A stretch of DNA of 64,000 nt from CADEED01 sp963711635 (lineage in GTDB: Bacteria; Pseudomonadota; Gammaproteobacteria; Steroidobacterales; Steroidobacteraceae): contig CAVQEZ010000005.1 of the NCBI GenBank assembly GCA_963711635.1, positions 124,001 through 188,000 of the forward strand, given 5' to 3'. The notes beneath the pieces are model-generated. The model was not told the DNA's origin. It saw nothing but the letters and a program-made list of their open reading frames with translations, and did not search any database. Positions 1-8,679 of the stretch are shown piece after piece (the stretch's first letter is position 1; each line of letters begins with the position of its first letter). The translations under genes were made by a program, and so were the position numbers.

Positions 1-140
1 AGCGCGGCCACCGACAGGAACTGCTCGGCGCTCGCGAAGGCATGGCAGCGATAGCCGGCGGCGGTGATCTGGCGGTCGAGCGCCTTGCGCACGGAAGCGT
101 CGTCGTCGATGACTGCGATGAGTTTTCTGTTCGGGGGCAT
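1..140 (-). CDS. Response regulator receiver domain, N-terminal fragment (FixJ-like)
   Basis: The gene runs off the left edge; only about 46 N-terminal residues are present, starting at an ATG whose complement lies at 138-140. The translation begins MPPNRKLIAVIDDDASVRKA, and the D-D-D cluster after a hydrophobic strand is the acidic pocket of a CheY-like receiver domain. The later FASAEQFL stretch is typical of FixJ/NarL-type regulators. It probably belongs to a two-component system whose output domain and kinase lie left of the window. The phosphoacceptor Asp is not included. Confidence 0.75.
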   Translation of the reverse strand, partial: MPPNRKLIAVIDDDASVRKALDRQITAAGYRCHAFASAEQFLSVAA

Positions 141-269
141 GTAGTCGGTTCTCGATGCGGGTCGCGTTATACGTGCACGCGCCTGATCGCGTCTTGCTCC
201 GGCCTGCCAGTTAGTTGTTTGTACTTGCCACGGCCTTCGCGGTTCCCCACCCACGGCTCCTGAATCGAA

Positions 270-1331
270 ATGGGCATCGCACAAGTCCCCAGCGCCATGG
301 GTTTGGCATCCCGGCTGGCCTGCGCAAGGGCACTGGCTTCGGGCATTCCCGTACGGCCCTTGCTGGCCAGTTCAGGCCTGACGCTGCAGCAGCTCGAAGA
401 TGCGCGTACGCGCATTCCGGTGCGCAACCAGATCGAATTCCTGAATCGCGTTGCCGATGCCCTGCGCGACGACATGCTGGGTTTTCGGCTGGCTCTCGAC
501 TACGACCTGCGCCAGGCGGGATTGCTTTACTACGTGCTTGCTTCCTCGGACTCGCTGCGCGAGGTCTTCGAGCGTGGCGCGCGCTTCGCTGCCGTGGTCA
601 ACGAGGGCTTCATCCAGGAGTACATCGACGGCAGCCAGGTGGGACTGCGAATGCAGTATTCGGGCGTGCGGCGCCTGGCGGACCGGCACCAGATCGAGTT
701 CTGGGTGACCACCTTGGTTCGCCTGTGTCGCGACCTCGTGGGCCGCCAGTTGCTACCGACCTGCGTGCGCTTCACGCACTTTCGCGGCCAGGGATACATG
801 CGCCTCACGCGCTACATGGGCTGTCGCGTGGAATACGGCGCGGCCGCGGACGAAATTCTGTTTGCTCGCACCGCGCGCCAATTGCGCGTGACCCATTCCG
901 ACCCCTTCCTCAATCGGCTGCTGATAGAAGCCTGCGAACAGGCGCTGTCCGTTCGGCGGCGCGCGGGGGATTCGTTCGCGGCGCGCGTCGAGAACATCCT
1001 GGCGCCCCTGCTGCCGCATGGTGAGGCACGTGCAACAAGAGTGGCGGCGCAGTTAGGCCTGAGCCCGCGCACGTTTGCGCGCCGGCTGGCCGATGAAGGC
1101 CTGACCTGGTCGCGACTGTTGAACCGCCTGCGCCTGGATCTTGCGCGGCGTTACCTGGTGCAGGAAGGCCAGTCGATCTCCCGCGTTGCATGGCTGCTCG
1201 GTTACCAGGAAGTCGGTGCGTTCTCGCATGCCTTTCGTCGCTGGACCGGAAAGTCGCCGCGCGAAGTGGCACGTCCCAAGCGACGTTCCTTGCCCCTTGG
1301 TTCCAATTCCCGGAGAGAGTCTCATGCGTAG
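270..1331 (+). CDS. AraC-family transcriptional regulator (arabinose-binding-like N-terminus)
   Basis: 353 aa. The N-terminal ~200 residues resemble the ligand-binding half of OruR/ArgR-type AraC regulators (segment LTLQQLEDARTRIPVRNQ near the start). The C-terminal ~100 residues carry the two helix-turn-helix motifs, with AAQLGLSPRTFARRLADEG as the first and the AraC signature SRVAWLLGYQEVGAFSHAFR as the second. It should act as a cytoplasmic DNA-binding activator; its ligand and targets cannot be read here. The start at 270 has no strong ribosome site and an in-frame ATG at 297 is an alternative. Its 3' end overlaps the next gene by 8 nt, so the PPK2 pair may be co-transcribed with it. Confidence 0.88.
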   Translation: MGIAQVPSAMGLASRLACARALASGIPVRPLLASSGLTLQQLEDARTRIPVRNQIEFLNRVADALRDDMLGFRLALDYDLRQAGLLYYVLASSDSLREVFERGARFAAVVNEGFIQEYIDGSQVGLRMQYSGVRRLADRHQIEFWVTTLVRLCRDLVGRQLLPTCVRFTHFRGQGYMRLTRYMGCRVEYGAAADEILFARTARQLRVTHSDPFLNRLLIEACEQALSVRRRAGDSFAARVENILAPLLPHGEARATRVAAQLGLSPRTFARRLADEGLTWSRLLNRLRLDLARRYLVQEGQSISRVAWLLGYQEVGAFSHAFRRWTGKSPREVARPKRRSLPLGSNSRRESHA

Positions 1332-1617
1332 ATCCAAGGAAGACCAACGCAGGAAGGAGATCGGCACCATTGCCGTGCTCCTGCAGCGTCTCAACGAATT
1401 CCGGCTGCCGCGCGCGCTGGACCTGAAGAAGAAAGTGGACCGCGGCGAAAAACTCGCCGCAGAAGACCTCAAATTCCTCGACGACGTGAAGCAGGATGCG
1501 TCGCAGGTGAAGGGCCTGGTCGACAAGCATCCCGAGTACCAGAGCCTGGTGGACAAGCTCGCATCGCTGTACGCGGAGATCGCGCGCAAGGGGCTGGAAA
1601 ATGAACAAAAAAAATGA
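1324..1617 (+). CDS. Small charged protein paired with PPK2
   Basis: 97 aa, starting at an ATG preceded by GGAGAG with good spacing. The protein is Lys/Glu/Asp-rich and predicted helical, with no signal peptide or membrane segment; the middle contains LKKKVDRGEKLAAEDLKFL and later DKHPEYQSLVDKLASLYAEI. I believe similar small proteins occur beside PPK2 in other gammaproteobacteria, but I know of no assigned function. It overlaps the AraC gene upstream by 8 nt and the PPK2 gene downstream by 17 nt, which argues for translational coupling and possibly for a PPK2 partner role (inference). Confidence 0.75.
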   Translation: MRRSKEDQRRKEIGTIAVLLQRLNEFRLPRALDLKKKVDRGEKLAAEDLKFLDDVKQDASQVKGLVDKHPEYQSLVDKLASLYAEIARKGLENEQKK

Positions 1618-2395
1618 TGACGACAGGCTGCGGGGCAAGGACTACGACGACGCGCTGGAGAAATTGCACGGCGAACTGGTCAAGCTGCAGCAGTGGGTGG
1701 TGCACAAGGGCCTGAAGATCTGCATCGTGTTCGAGGGACGTGATGGCGCGGGCAAGGGCGGCTGCATCAAGGCCATCACCGAGCGCGTCAGTCCGCGTGT
1801 GTTTCGCGTCGTGGCGTTGCCGGCGCCTTCGGTACGCGAACGCAGTCAGATGTACATCCAGCGCTACATTCCGCATCTGCCCGCGGCCGGCGAAATCGTG
1901 ATCTTCGACCGCAGCTGGTACAACCGCGCGGGCGTCGAGCGTGTCATGGGCTTCACCGACATGGACGAGGTGAAACGTTTTCTGCGCGCCATCCCGCTGG
2001 TGGAAAGGGCCGTGGTCGACTCGGGCGTGATCCTGATCAAATTCTGGCTGGAGGTCAGCGAAGACGAGCAGACCCGGCGGTTGCAGGATCGCGTCAACGA
2101 TCCGCGCAAGATCTGGAAGCTCTCGCCCATGGATCTCAAGTCCTACAGCCGCTGGTACGACTACTCGCGCGCGCGCGACGAGATGTTCGCGGCCAGCGAT
2201 TCACCGCACGCGCCCTGGTACGTGGTGCCCAGCGACGACAAGCGGCGCGCGCGCCTCAACGTGATTCATCACGTGCTCAAACAAGTGCCGTACAAGGCAT
2301 TGCGCGGCGAGAAACTCAAATTCCCGAAGCGGCAGAAGCGCGCCGGGTATCGCGAGCCAAACTACCCGTGGAAGTACGTGAAGGCGGAATATTGA
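1601..2395 (+). CDS. ppk2: Polyphosphate kinase 2 family protein
   Basis: 264 aa, the normal length of single-domain PPK2 enzymes, which move phosphate between polyphosphate and nucleotides. Visible motifs are the Walker A loop GRDGAGKGG at residues 46-54, the lid segment around LPAPSVRERSQ, and the Walker B-type FDRSWYNR at 102-109 followed by AGVERVMGF. The conserved tail block ends GYREPNYPWKYV. Whether it prefers GDP or ADP cannot be decided by eye. It begins inside the 97-aa gene. The downstream intergenic palindrome at 2399-2451 separates it from the convergent glycoamylase gene. Confidence 0.93.
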   Translation: MNKKNDDDRLRGKDYDDALEKLHGELVKLQQWVVHKGLKICIVFEGRDGAGKGGCIKAITERVSPRVFRVVALPAPSVRERSQMYIQRYIPHLPAAGEIVIFDRSWYNRAGVERVMGFTDMDEVKRFLRAIPLVERAVVDSGVILIKFWLEVSEDEQTRRLQDRVNDPRKIWKLSPMDLKSYSRWYDYSRARDEMFAASDSPHAPWYVVPSDDKRRARLNVIHHVLKQVPYKALRGEKLKFPKRQKRAGYREPNYPWKYVKAEY

Positions 2396-2398
2396 AGC

Positions 2399-2451
2399 AT
2401 GGGGACAGCCCCCGATTCCCCGCTCCGCGGGCAAATGGGGACTGTCCCCAT
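2399..2451. repeat. REP-like palindromic element, GGGGACAG type
   Basis: This 53-nt stretch fills the gap between two convergent genes. It starts with ATGGGGACAG (2399-2408) and ends with ATGGGGAC-T-GTCCCCAT (2435-2451), itself a perfect 8-bp hairpin with a one-base centre; the first arm can also pair with the last. Its position, symmetry and G-run/C-run arms fit a REP-type element that may also act as a bidirectional transcription stop. No adjoining transposase is visible. Confidence 0.6.
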
Positions 2452-2453
2452 TC

Positions 2454-3917
2454 CTATCCCAGCCAGCCGCCTTCGAATCCCGCGCGCTTCAGGCCGGTGC
2501 GCACGTACTCATTGCGCTTCATGACCGTCCAGATGAGCTCGCTGCGGTAGTTTTCGATCATCGAGATGATGGGTCCCTGGTCGATGCCCAGGTACTCGGT
2601 GTCGAACCAGCCCTGGCCGCGAACGCGCCGGCCATGCCGCAGCGGCACGTCGTAGTCGAAGCTGGGATTGAACGCGTCGACGAAGCCGTACTTGCCGTAA
2701 ATGTAGCGACCGTAACGCTTGTGCATTTCCTGCGCCGCGGGCAACACCACTTCGGGGGCGAACGGCAGCGAGCCGAGCACGGCGGTGGGCGCGATGGTGC
2801 CGTCGTCGTGGGTTTCATACAGGCCCACGCCGCGCGCGGCATAAGAAAAGAATTTTCGCTGCTGGCCGAGGTAGGGCAGCTCGTAGCTGCCGGGGCCGTC
2901 GGAGGCCGTCAGTCCCCAGATGTTGGGGCCGTAGCCGCGCCAGTCCATGGGATTGCGGATCGCATAGGCGCGCTGCGCCAGTACCGCGCGGCGGCTGTTC
3001 TCGAAGTAGTCGATACCCTGCGGCCACATGAATTCGTCCTTGATGCCGCGCATGTCGATCCAGGTGTGCGTGAACTGGTGGCCGAACATGGGCCCGAAGG
3101 TCAGGTGGGTCTGGCCTTCGAGCGTGCCCCAGCTGCGGTAGTAGTCGGAGGTCCAGGCGTCCCAGATGCGCGGCGCGGCCGGGTAGGTAGGGCTGCCGAG
3201 CGCCAGGATGAACACCAGCATGGCCTCGTTGTAGCCGCGCCAGTCGTGCCCGCCGAACTCCAGCTCCGGGCTCCAGGCCATGCGGATGTCCGGCGCCAGC
3301 GCAATGGCCCAGGGCCAGTTCACGCGCCGGTACAGGTCGTCGGCAATCTTGCGGATCTCGGTCTCCTCGGCATCCTCGTGGTCGAAGTAACCGCCGACGA
3401 ACAGCACCCCGGCGATCAGCAGCGCGGTGTCCACGGTAGATAGTTCGGAATCTCCGTAGCGCTTGCCGGTGGTGAAATTGACGAAGTGATAGAAAAACCC
3501 CTGGTAGCCCGTGGCCTGGTCGGGAGAGGTGTCCTGCTGCGCGTCGCGCAGGAAGCGCAGCGTGGTCAGCACGCGGATGCGCGCCTGCGCGCGCGTGACG
3601 TAGCCGAGCTCGGCGCCGATGGCATAGGAGTTCAACGCGAAGCCCACGGCCGCGATGCTCGAGAATGGCGGCCTGGGCCAGCGATCCGGCATGAGGCCGG
3701 TCCCGGGCTCGGCCGTATCCCAGAAGAAATTGAAGGTGCGCTTCTGCACGTCCTCCAGCAGCGGGTCCAGCGTCTTGACCGGTACCACCGGGCGGGCGCG
3801 CACCGTCACCGGTTCGAGTTTCTCAGGCGGCGTCTTGCAGCCGCTGACCAGCAGCGTGGCGGCCGACGCGGACAGCCCCGCGAGCGTGGTGCGACGCGTG
3901 TACCTGCCGGCGCTCAT
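2454..3917 (-). CDS. Glycoamylase-like lipoprotein (COG5368)
   Basis: 487 aa from the ATG at 3917, which overlaps the halogenase stop by ATGA; a longer start at 3938 exists but lies inside the halogenase. The N-terminus has a twin Arg (YTRRTTLAGL) followed by the lipobox LLVSGC, so the product is probably exported and lipidated. The body matches the glycoamylase-like domain family, with FNFFWDTAEPGTGL near residue 75 and conserved W, D and H blocks (GHDWRGYNEAMLVFILALGS, GPMFGHQFTHTW). Proteins of this family often accompany glucan-processing enzymes, so an envelope-bound role in glucan breakdown fits the GH3 and receptor genes upstream. The exact substrate is unknown. Confidence 0.82.
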   Translation of the reverse strand: MSAGRYTRRTTLAGLSASAATLLVSGCKTPPEKLEPVTVRARPVVPVKTLDPLLEDVQKRTFNFFWDTAEPGTGLMPDRWPRPPFSSIAAVGFALNSYAIGAELGYVTRAQARIRVLTTLRFLRDAQQDTSPDQATGYQGFFYHFVNFTTGKRYGDSELSTVDTALLIAGVLFVGGYFDHEDAEETEIRKIADDLYRRVNWPWAIALAPDIRMAWSPELEFGGHDWRGYNEAMLVFILALGSPTYPAAPRIWDAWTSDYYRSWGTLEGQTHLTFGPMFGHQFTHTWIDMRGIKDEFMWPQGIDYFENSRRAVLAQRAYAIRNPMDWRGYGPNIWGLTASDGPGSYELPYLGQQRKFFSYAARGVGLYETHDDGTIAPTAVLGSLPFAPEVVLPAAQEMHKRYGRYIYGKYGFVDAFNPSFDYDVPLRHGRRVRGQGWFDTEYLGIDQGPIISMIENYRSELIWTVMKRNEYVRTGLKRAGFEGGWLG

Positions 3918-5434
3918 GCCGCCACCGACGCCTGGCAACAGCGCGCGATGAACTGCTCGTGCTCGGGCATGGCCGCGACACAGGCCGAAATCACGCCGCG
4001 CACGCTTTCACCCAGTTGCACCAGCTCCTGCTCGGGTACCACGTCCACCAGCGGGTGATAGCCCGTCGGCATGATGTGTTGTCCCACCATCACCTGGACC
4101 CAGCTGGTGAGCGCGAACATTTCGTCGGCATTGCGGTAGAAGCGGCCGCTGTCGCGGAACAGCCGGATCTTTTCTTCGAGCTCGGCCGGGATCGCCATGT
4201 TGCCGCAATACTTCCAGAACTCGCTGTCGCGCCGTTCCGTGGCGCAGTAGTGGAGTATCAGGAAATCGCGAATGCGTTCCATCTCGAAGGCGGCCTCGGC
4301 GTTGTAGCGAGCCTGCAGCACCGGGCTCATGTGGCGGTCGGGCAACATGTGGATCAGCCGCGCGATGCCGGACTGGATCAGGTAGATGCTGGTCGACTCC
4401 AGCGGCTCGAGAAATCCGCTGGCCAGTCCCAGCGCCACGCAATTTCGATTCCACATCCTGCGGCGGCGGCCGGTGGTGAATTTCAACAGGCGCGGTTCGG
4501 CCAGCGCGCGGCCGTCGAGGTTGGCACCCAGCGTGGCCGCGGCCTCGGCGTCGCCAAGATGCGCGCTCGAATACACGTAGCCATTGCCGGTGCGATGCTG
4601 CAGCGGTATGCGCCACTGCCAGCCCGCGCTGCGCGCCGTCGAGCGAGTGTATGGGGTTGCTGGAGCGGTCTTTTCGCTGGGCACGGCGATGGCGCGATCG
4701 CAGGGCAGCCAATGGGTCCAGTCGTCGTAGCCGGTCTCCAATGCCTGCTCGATGAGCAGGCCGCGGAATCCGGAGCAGTCGATGAACAGATCGCCGGCAA
4801 CGCGCGCTCCGGACTTCAGCGTGACCGCTTCGATGAAGCCATCCGTGCCGCGCACTGACACGTCGACGATCTCACCTTCGATGCGCCTGACGCCGCGCGC
4901 CTCGGCATAACGGCGCAGGTACTGCGCGTACAGGCCGGCATCGAAATGATAGGCATAGGCCACCTGCGACAGCGGCGAGCCCTTGGGCACGTCGGTGGCG
5001 CCGGACATGAACTTGCCGTGCGGCGCGGCCGCGGTATTCAGCGAGTATTCGCCGATGTCCCGTGCGCGGCCCTGGCGCTGCAGCTTGATCCAGTACTGGT
5101 GGAAGGGCAGCCCGCGATAGTCGTGACCGATGCTGCCGAAGCCGTGGATGTAGCGTGAACCGATGCTGCCCCAGTCGACGAACTGGATGCCGAGCTTGAA
5201 GGTGCCACGCACGGCGCGCACGAATTCAACTTCATCGATGCGCAGCGTGTCGTTGAACGCGCGCAGGTGCGGCACCGTGGCCTCACCCACGCCCACCGTG
5301 CCGATGTCGTCGGATTCGATGAGCTGGATCGAGACCGGGAACTCGAGCGTGCGCGCCAGCGCCGCCGCGGCCATCCAGCCCGCGGATCCGCCTCCGACGA
5401 TGACGATGCTTTGAAGCCGCGCTTCGTTATTCAC
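3914..5434 (-). CDS. Flavin-dependent tryptophan-halogenase family protein
   Basis: 506 aa, full length for the family. The FAD-binding GGGSAGW lies at residues 14-20, the catalytic lysine of the family aligns with K80 in GTFKLGIQFVDW, and the WxWxIP hallmark is intact as WQWRIP at 272-277. True family members halogenate tryptophan or another electron-rich substrate using FADH2, chloride or bromide, and oxygen. Here there is no flavin reductase or secondary-metabolite cluster; the gene sits between a TonB-dependent receptor and a glycoamylase-like lipoprotein. I recall this type recurring next to TonB receptors in carbohydrate loci, with substrate unknown. Cytoplasmic, no signal peptide. Confidence 0.88.
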   Translation of the reverse strand: MNNEARLQSIVIVGGGSAGWMAAAALARTLEFPVSIQLIESDDIGTVGVGEATVPHLRAFNDTLRIDEVEFVRAVRGTFKLGIQFVDWGSIGSRYIHGFGSIGHDYRGLPFHQYWIKLQRQGRARDIGEYSLNTAAAPHGKFMSGATDVPKGSPLSQVAYAYHFDAGLYAQYLRRYAEARGVRRIEGEIVDVSVRGTDGFIEAVTLKSGARVAGDLFIDCSGFRGLLIEQALETGYDDWTHWLPCDRAIAVPSEKTAPATPYTRSTARSAGWQWRIPLQHRTGNGYVYSSAHLGDAEAAATLGANLDGRALAEPRLLKFTTGRRRRMWNRNCVALGLASGFLEPLESTSIYLIQSGIARLIHMLPDRHMSPVLQARYNAEAAFEMERIRDFLILHYCATERRDSEFWKYCGNMAIPAELEEKIRLFRDSGRFYRNADEMFALTSWVQVMVGQHIMPTGYHPLVDVVPEQELVQLGESVRGVISACVAAMPEHEQFIARCCQASVAA

Positions 5435-5469
5435 GCAACCGATTGTGGCATCGATCGACCGCTAACAGC

Positions 5470-8457
5470 CTAGAACTTCACACCGAAGGATCCGCGCACC
5501 GTGCGCGGAAATCCGGTGATGTTGCCGATGGGATTCAGCCTGCCACCGATGACCAGGCCGCTGGCGTCCCTGTCGTCGATGTAGTCGACCAGGTTGTCCT
5601 CGTTGGTGACGTTCAGAACGTCGAAGCGCAGGTAGAACGCCGCGAAATCGCCCATCTCGAAGTCCTTGGTGATCTGCAGGTCCAGCGACTTGTATCCATC
5701 GCTGGAATCGCCCGCGTACGCGGTCGCCGTGCAGGGCGCACCATTGTCGAACACTGCCGGCGGGTTGAAGCAGGAGATCACCGTGTGCGGAATGGGCGTC
5801 GACCAGGTGAGCTTGCCCGCCAAGGTCAGTCCCCACGGTCCCGCGTAGGTGCCCGTGCCGACGAAGCGATGCTTGGCCGCGGCGTTGGACAGGACGAAGG
5901 GGTACTCGGCGATGGAGACCTGGTCGAAGGCGAAGTGCTCGAGGATGTCGCGATTCTGATCGGCGTCCGTGAACGTGTACGACGCGGTGGCGCCCCAACG
6001 GGACTCCTGGGTAAACGGCTTTTCGGCCGACAGCAGGATCTGCGTGCTCCTGGTCTCGATGCCGCTGTTGCCGATGATCAGGTTACCGGCCAGGCCCGGA
6101 GGCGAGTTGCCCCAGGGCTGCGAGCGGTTCTGCCAGAAGTCGCCGTTCGGATAGCGATTGCCCAGCGAGTACACGAATCCATCCTTGCTCAGGATGCGCG
6201 TGACCGCGACGCTGGTATTCCAGTCGCCCAGGCGGTTGCGCATGCCGAGGCTGAACTGGTCGGAGTACGGCACCTTGATTTCGTTGTTGACCAGGTCGAC
6301 CTCGCCGGCCATGCCGTTGAGCAGCGCCTGGAGCGCGCCCGGGTCCGACGCGTACACGGGGTCCCAGGCAATGCACGAGGCGCTGGGCGTGCAGGGATGA
6401 TCTGGCGTGATGAAGCGCAGCTCGGTGGTGGCCAGCGTGAACTTGGTTTGCTCGACCTGTAGATAGTCGTACAGGTTGCGGTCGTAGGCGCGCCCGGCGC
6501 CGCCGAAGATCACGTGCTGCTGATCGGCGCCGATGTCGTACGAAAACCCCAGGCGCGGCTGGAATGCCTTCTCGTAAGGATCGCGATTGTTGCCGGTGCT
6601 GATGTAGTCGTTGATGTTTACGGCCGTATGTGGATCGGAGGAGAGCCCGAGCGACTGGCCGTAGGTGAGCCCCGGCGCGATCTCCGTGTTGAGCGCGTCG
6701 AGCAGAAATTGCGGAGTCTCGAAATCGAGGTACGAGTCGACCCATTCGATGTCCCAGCGCAGGCCGAGATTCAGGGTCAGGTGGTCGTTGACGACCCAGT
6801 CGTCCTGCGCGAACACGCCCAATTGCTTGTCGTTCGTCTCGACGGTGGAGCCGAAGCCTTCCAGCGGCAGCGCGAACACGGTTTTCCACGGCACGGTCGC
6901 GGCGCCCGCGGCCGAAACATCGTAATAGAACACGGGGCGGCCGGGGATCGAGTCCGTGGCGATGAAGTCGATGTCCTTGTACTTCACGCCGGCCTTGATG
7001 GTGTGATCGCCGGTGATCCAGCCGATGTCGGTGAAGGTGATTATTTCGGCGATGGCCCAGCCCTTCTGGGTCTTGTTCTGCGAGGCGCGCGGGTCGGCGC
7101 CGTCGATGGCGATGATGTTCTGGTCGTTGGCGCTGGCGTCGCGGAACGTATAGACGGCGCCGTTCACGTCCGAGGTGCGCAAGGTGGGCGTGTAGGGCGC
7201 GTTCTCATAGCTGAGCTGCACCTCGTTCAGCCAGCCATTGCCATTGCGCTTCCACGACAGGTCGTAGCGGTCCTCATCGTTGGTCGTGTTGATGGCGGCG
7301 GATTGCGCGACGCCCGTGCCGGCCTGGTCACCGGCGCTTTCCTCGCGACGGAGCTTCGCGGTCAGGTCGAAGCGATCGACGTCCGTGGGTTCCCAGTCGA
7401 GCTTGGCGAAGAACAGGTCTTCTTCGAAGGCGATGGAGGCCGGTCCCAGTTGCGCGGTGGCGTTCGCCGGCAGGTTGGCGAGCACTTCCGGGGGCGGGCT
7501 GTGGTCGGCCGTCACGGTCACGGGGGTGTCGTAACGCTTCGCCTCGTAGGTCAGGAAGAAATGCAGTTTGTCCTGGATGATGGGTCCACCGAACGACAAG
7601 CCATATTCCTTGGATTCGGATGGCGTCTTCGTGTCCGCTTCACGTTCGGCCGGCGTGCGCGCGCGCCAGTTGTCGGCCGTGTACGTTCCAAAGGCCTGGC
7701 CTTCGAAGTTGTTGGTGCCCGAGCGCGTGATGGCCGTGATGGCCGCGCTCGATATCTGGTCGTACTCCGCCTTGTAGTTGGACGTGATGACCTTGTATTC
7801 GCCGATGGCGAGCTGCGGGAAGGGATTGCCCTGCGTATCGCCGGTCTGGCCGCTGATCGCGGAGCGCACGTAACCCTTCTGGCCCACGCCGTCGATGTAC
7901 AGGTTCACGCCGTTCTTGCCCTGCGCACCGCCGCTGATGGATGTGCGGCCCTTGGCGTCCACGTTGAACACCACGCCGGGCACCGTGTCGGCGAACTCCA
8001 GGAAATTGCGCGTCATCTGCGGCACGGTCTCGATCTGGTGCTGCGAAACCACGGTGCCGACTTCCGAGGTCTTCACTTCGTTGAGCCGGCGGCCGGTGAC
8101 GACGACTTCCTGGATGGGCTCGTCGGGCGCGGCGACTTCGGCCACGGCCTCGCCGGTGAGATCGAGCGTGGCCGTGGTGGCCACGGTCAAGGTCACCACC
8201 TGTTCGGTGCCCGCGCCGGCATCCACTCGGTAGGTTCCGGGGGGCAGTCCGGCAATGGTGTAACTGCCGTCCTGTGCCGCGTGCGCCCGGCGTGTGAACC
8301 CGGTGGCGACATTGCGTGCAGTGACGTCGCTGCCGGCAGGCGCCTTGCCGCGCAGCCTGGCGTCGGCCGACTGCGCCCAGACGATGCCGGGCGCCAGCGC
8401 CGCGGCGATCGCCACGCTCAGGACCGTCCTGGGAAATGAACGCGGGAAATGTCTCAT
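5470..8457 (-). CDS. TonB-dependent receptor with N-terminal carboxypeptidase-like domain
   Basis: 995 aa from the ATG at 8457, chosen because it follows GAGAGG and opens a clear signal peptide (SVAIAAALAPGIVWAQ); the longer frame upstream lacks both. After the signal comes a beta-sandwich domain (DARLRGKAPAGSDVTARNVA), then a TonB-box-like EVVVTG segment, a plug domain (TVPQMTRNFLEFADTVPGVV, TSISGGAQGKNGVNLYIDG) and a long barrel ending in the aromatic GSFGVKF. It should import a large ligand across the outer membrane with TonB energy. Flanking GH3, halogenase and glycoamylase-like genes point to an oligosaccharide, probably a glucan (inference). No SusD-like partner is seen. Confidence 0.93.
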   Translation of the reverse strand: MRHFPRSFPRTVLSVAIAAALAPGIVWAQSADARLRGKAPAGSDVTARNVATGFTRRAHAAQDGSYTIAGLPPGTYRVDAGAGTEQVVTLTVATTATLDLTGEAVAEVAAPDEPIQEVVVTGRRLNEVKTSEVGTVVSQHQIETVPQMTRNFLEFADTVPGVVFNVDAKGRTSISGGAQGKNGVNLYIDGVGQKGYVRSAISGQTGDTQGNPFPQLAIGEYKVITSNYKAEYDQISSAAITAITRSGTNNFEGQAFGTYTADNWRARTPAEREADTKTPSESKEYGLSFGGPIIQDKLHFFLTYEAKRYDTPVTVTADHSPPPEVLANLPANATAQLGPASIAFEEDLFFAKLDWEPTDVDRFDLTAKLRREESAGDQAGTGVAQSAAINTTNDEDRYDLSWKRNGNGWLNEVQLSYENAPYTPTLRTSDVNGAVYTFRDASANDQNIIAIDGADPRASQNKTQKGWAIAEIITFTDIGWITGDHTIKAGVKYKDIDFIATDSIPGRPVFYYDVSAAGAATVPWKTVFALPLEGFGSTVETNDKQLGVFAQDDWVVNDHLTLNLGLRWDIEWVDSYLDFETPQFLLDALNTEIAPGLTYGQSLGLSSDPHTAVNINDYISTGNNRDPYEKAFQPRLGFSYDIGADQQHVIFGGAGRAYDRNLYDYLQVEQTKFTLATTELRFITPDHPCTPSASCIAWDPVYASDPGALQALLNGMAGEVDLVNNEIKVPYSDQFSLGMRNRLGDWNTSVAVTRILSKDGFVYSLGNRYPNGDFWQNRSQPWGNSPPGLAGNLIIGNSGIETRSTQILLSAEKPFTQESRWGATASYTFTDADQNRDILEHFAFDQVSIAEYPFVLSNAAAKHRFVGTGTYAGPWGLTLAGKLTWSTPIPHTVISCFNPPAVFDNGAPCTATAYAGDSSDGYKSLDLQITKDFEMGDFAAFYLRFDVLNVTNEDNLVDYIDDRDASGLVIGGRLNPIGNITGFPRTVRGSFGVKF

Positions 8458-8679
8458 GGAAATCCCTCTCGCAGACGTTGTTAGCGCGTCGACGCAACAA
8501 TGCAGCGCAACGAGTCCTTCGCGGCTGTGGTGCAGCGTGCACAAGCAGGACACGCTTCCATGGGAACGGATTCTTGCACCGTCCGATGCGGGAATCTCGT
8601 TCGTATCGGGCGCGACCTGTAGGACTGCGCGCCGGTGTGCGTAAGGCGTTGTCGGACGCCGCGCGAATGTTGTTAGGTG
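8458..8679. other. Intergenic region upstream of the TonB-dependent receptor
   Basis: 222 nt between the GH3 stop and the receptor start, both read leftward. The receptor ribosome site (GAGAGG on the minus strand) lies at the right side of 8458-8475. A 10-bp palindrome GCGTCGACGC lies near 8487, flanked by TTGTT and AACAA at unequal distances; it could be an operator for a sugar-responsive regulator, but the symmetry is imperfect. No strong terminator follows the GH3 gene, so read-through into the receptor is possible. Confidence 0.4.
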
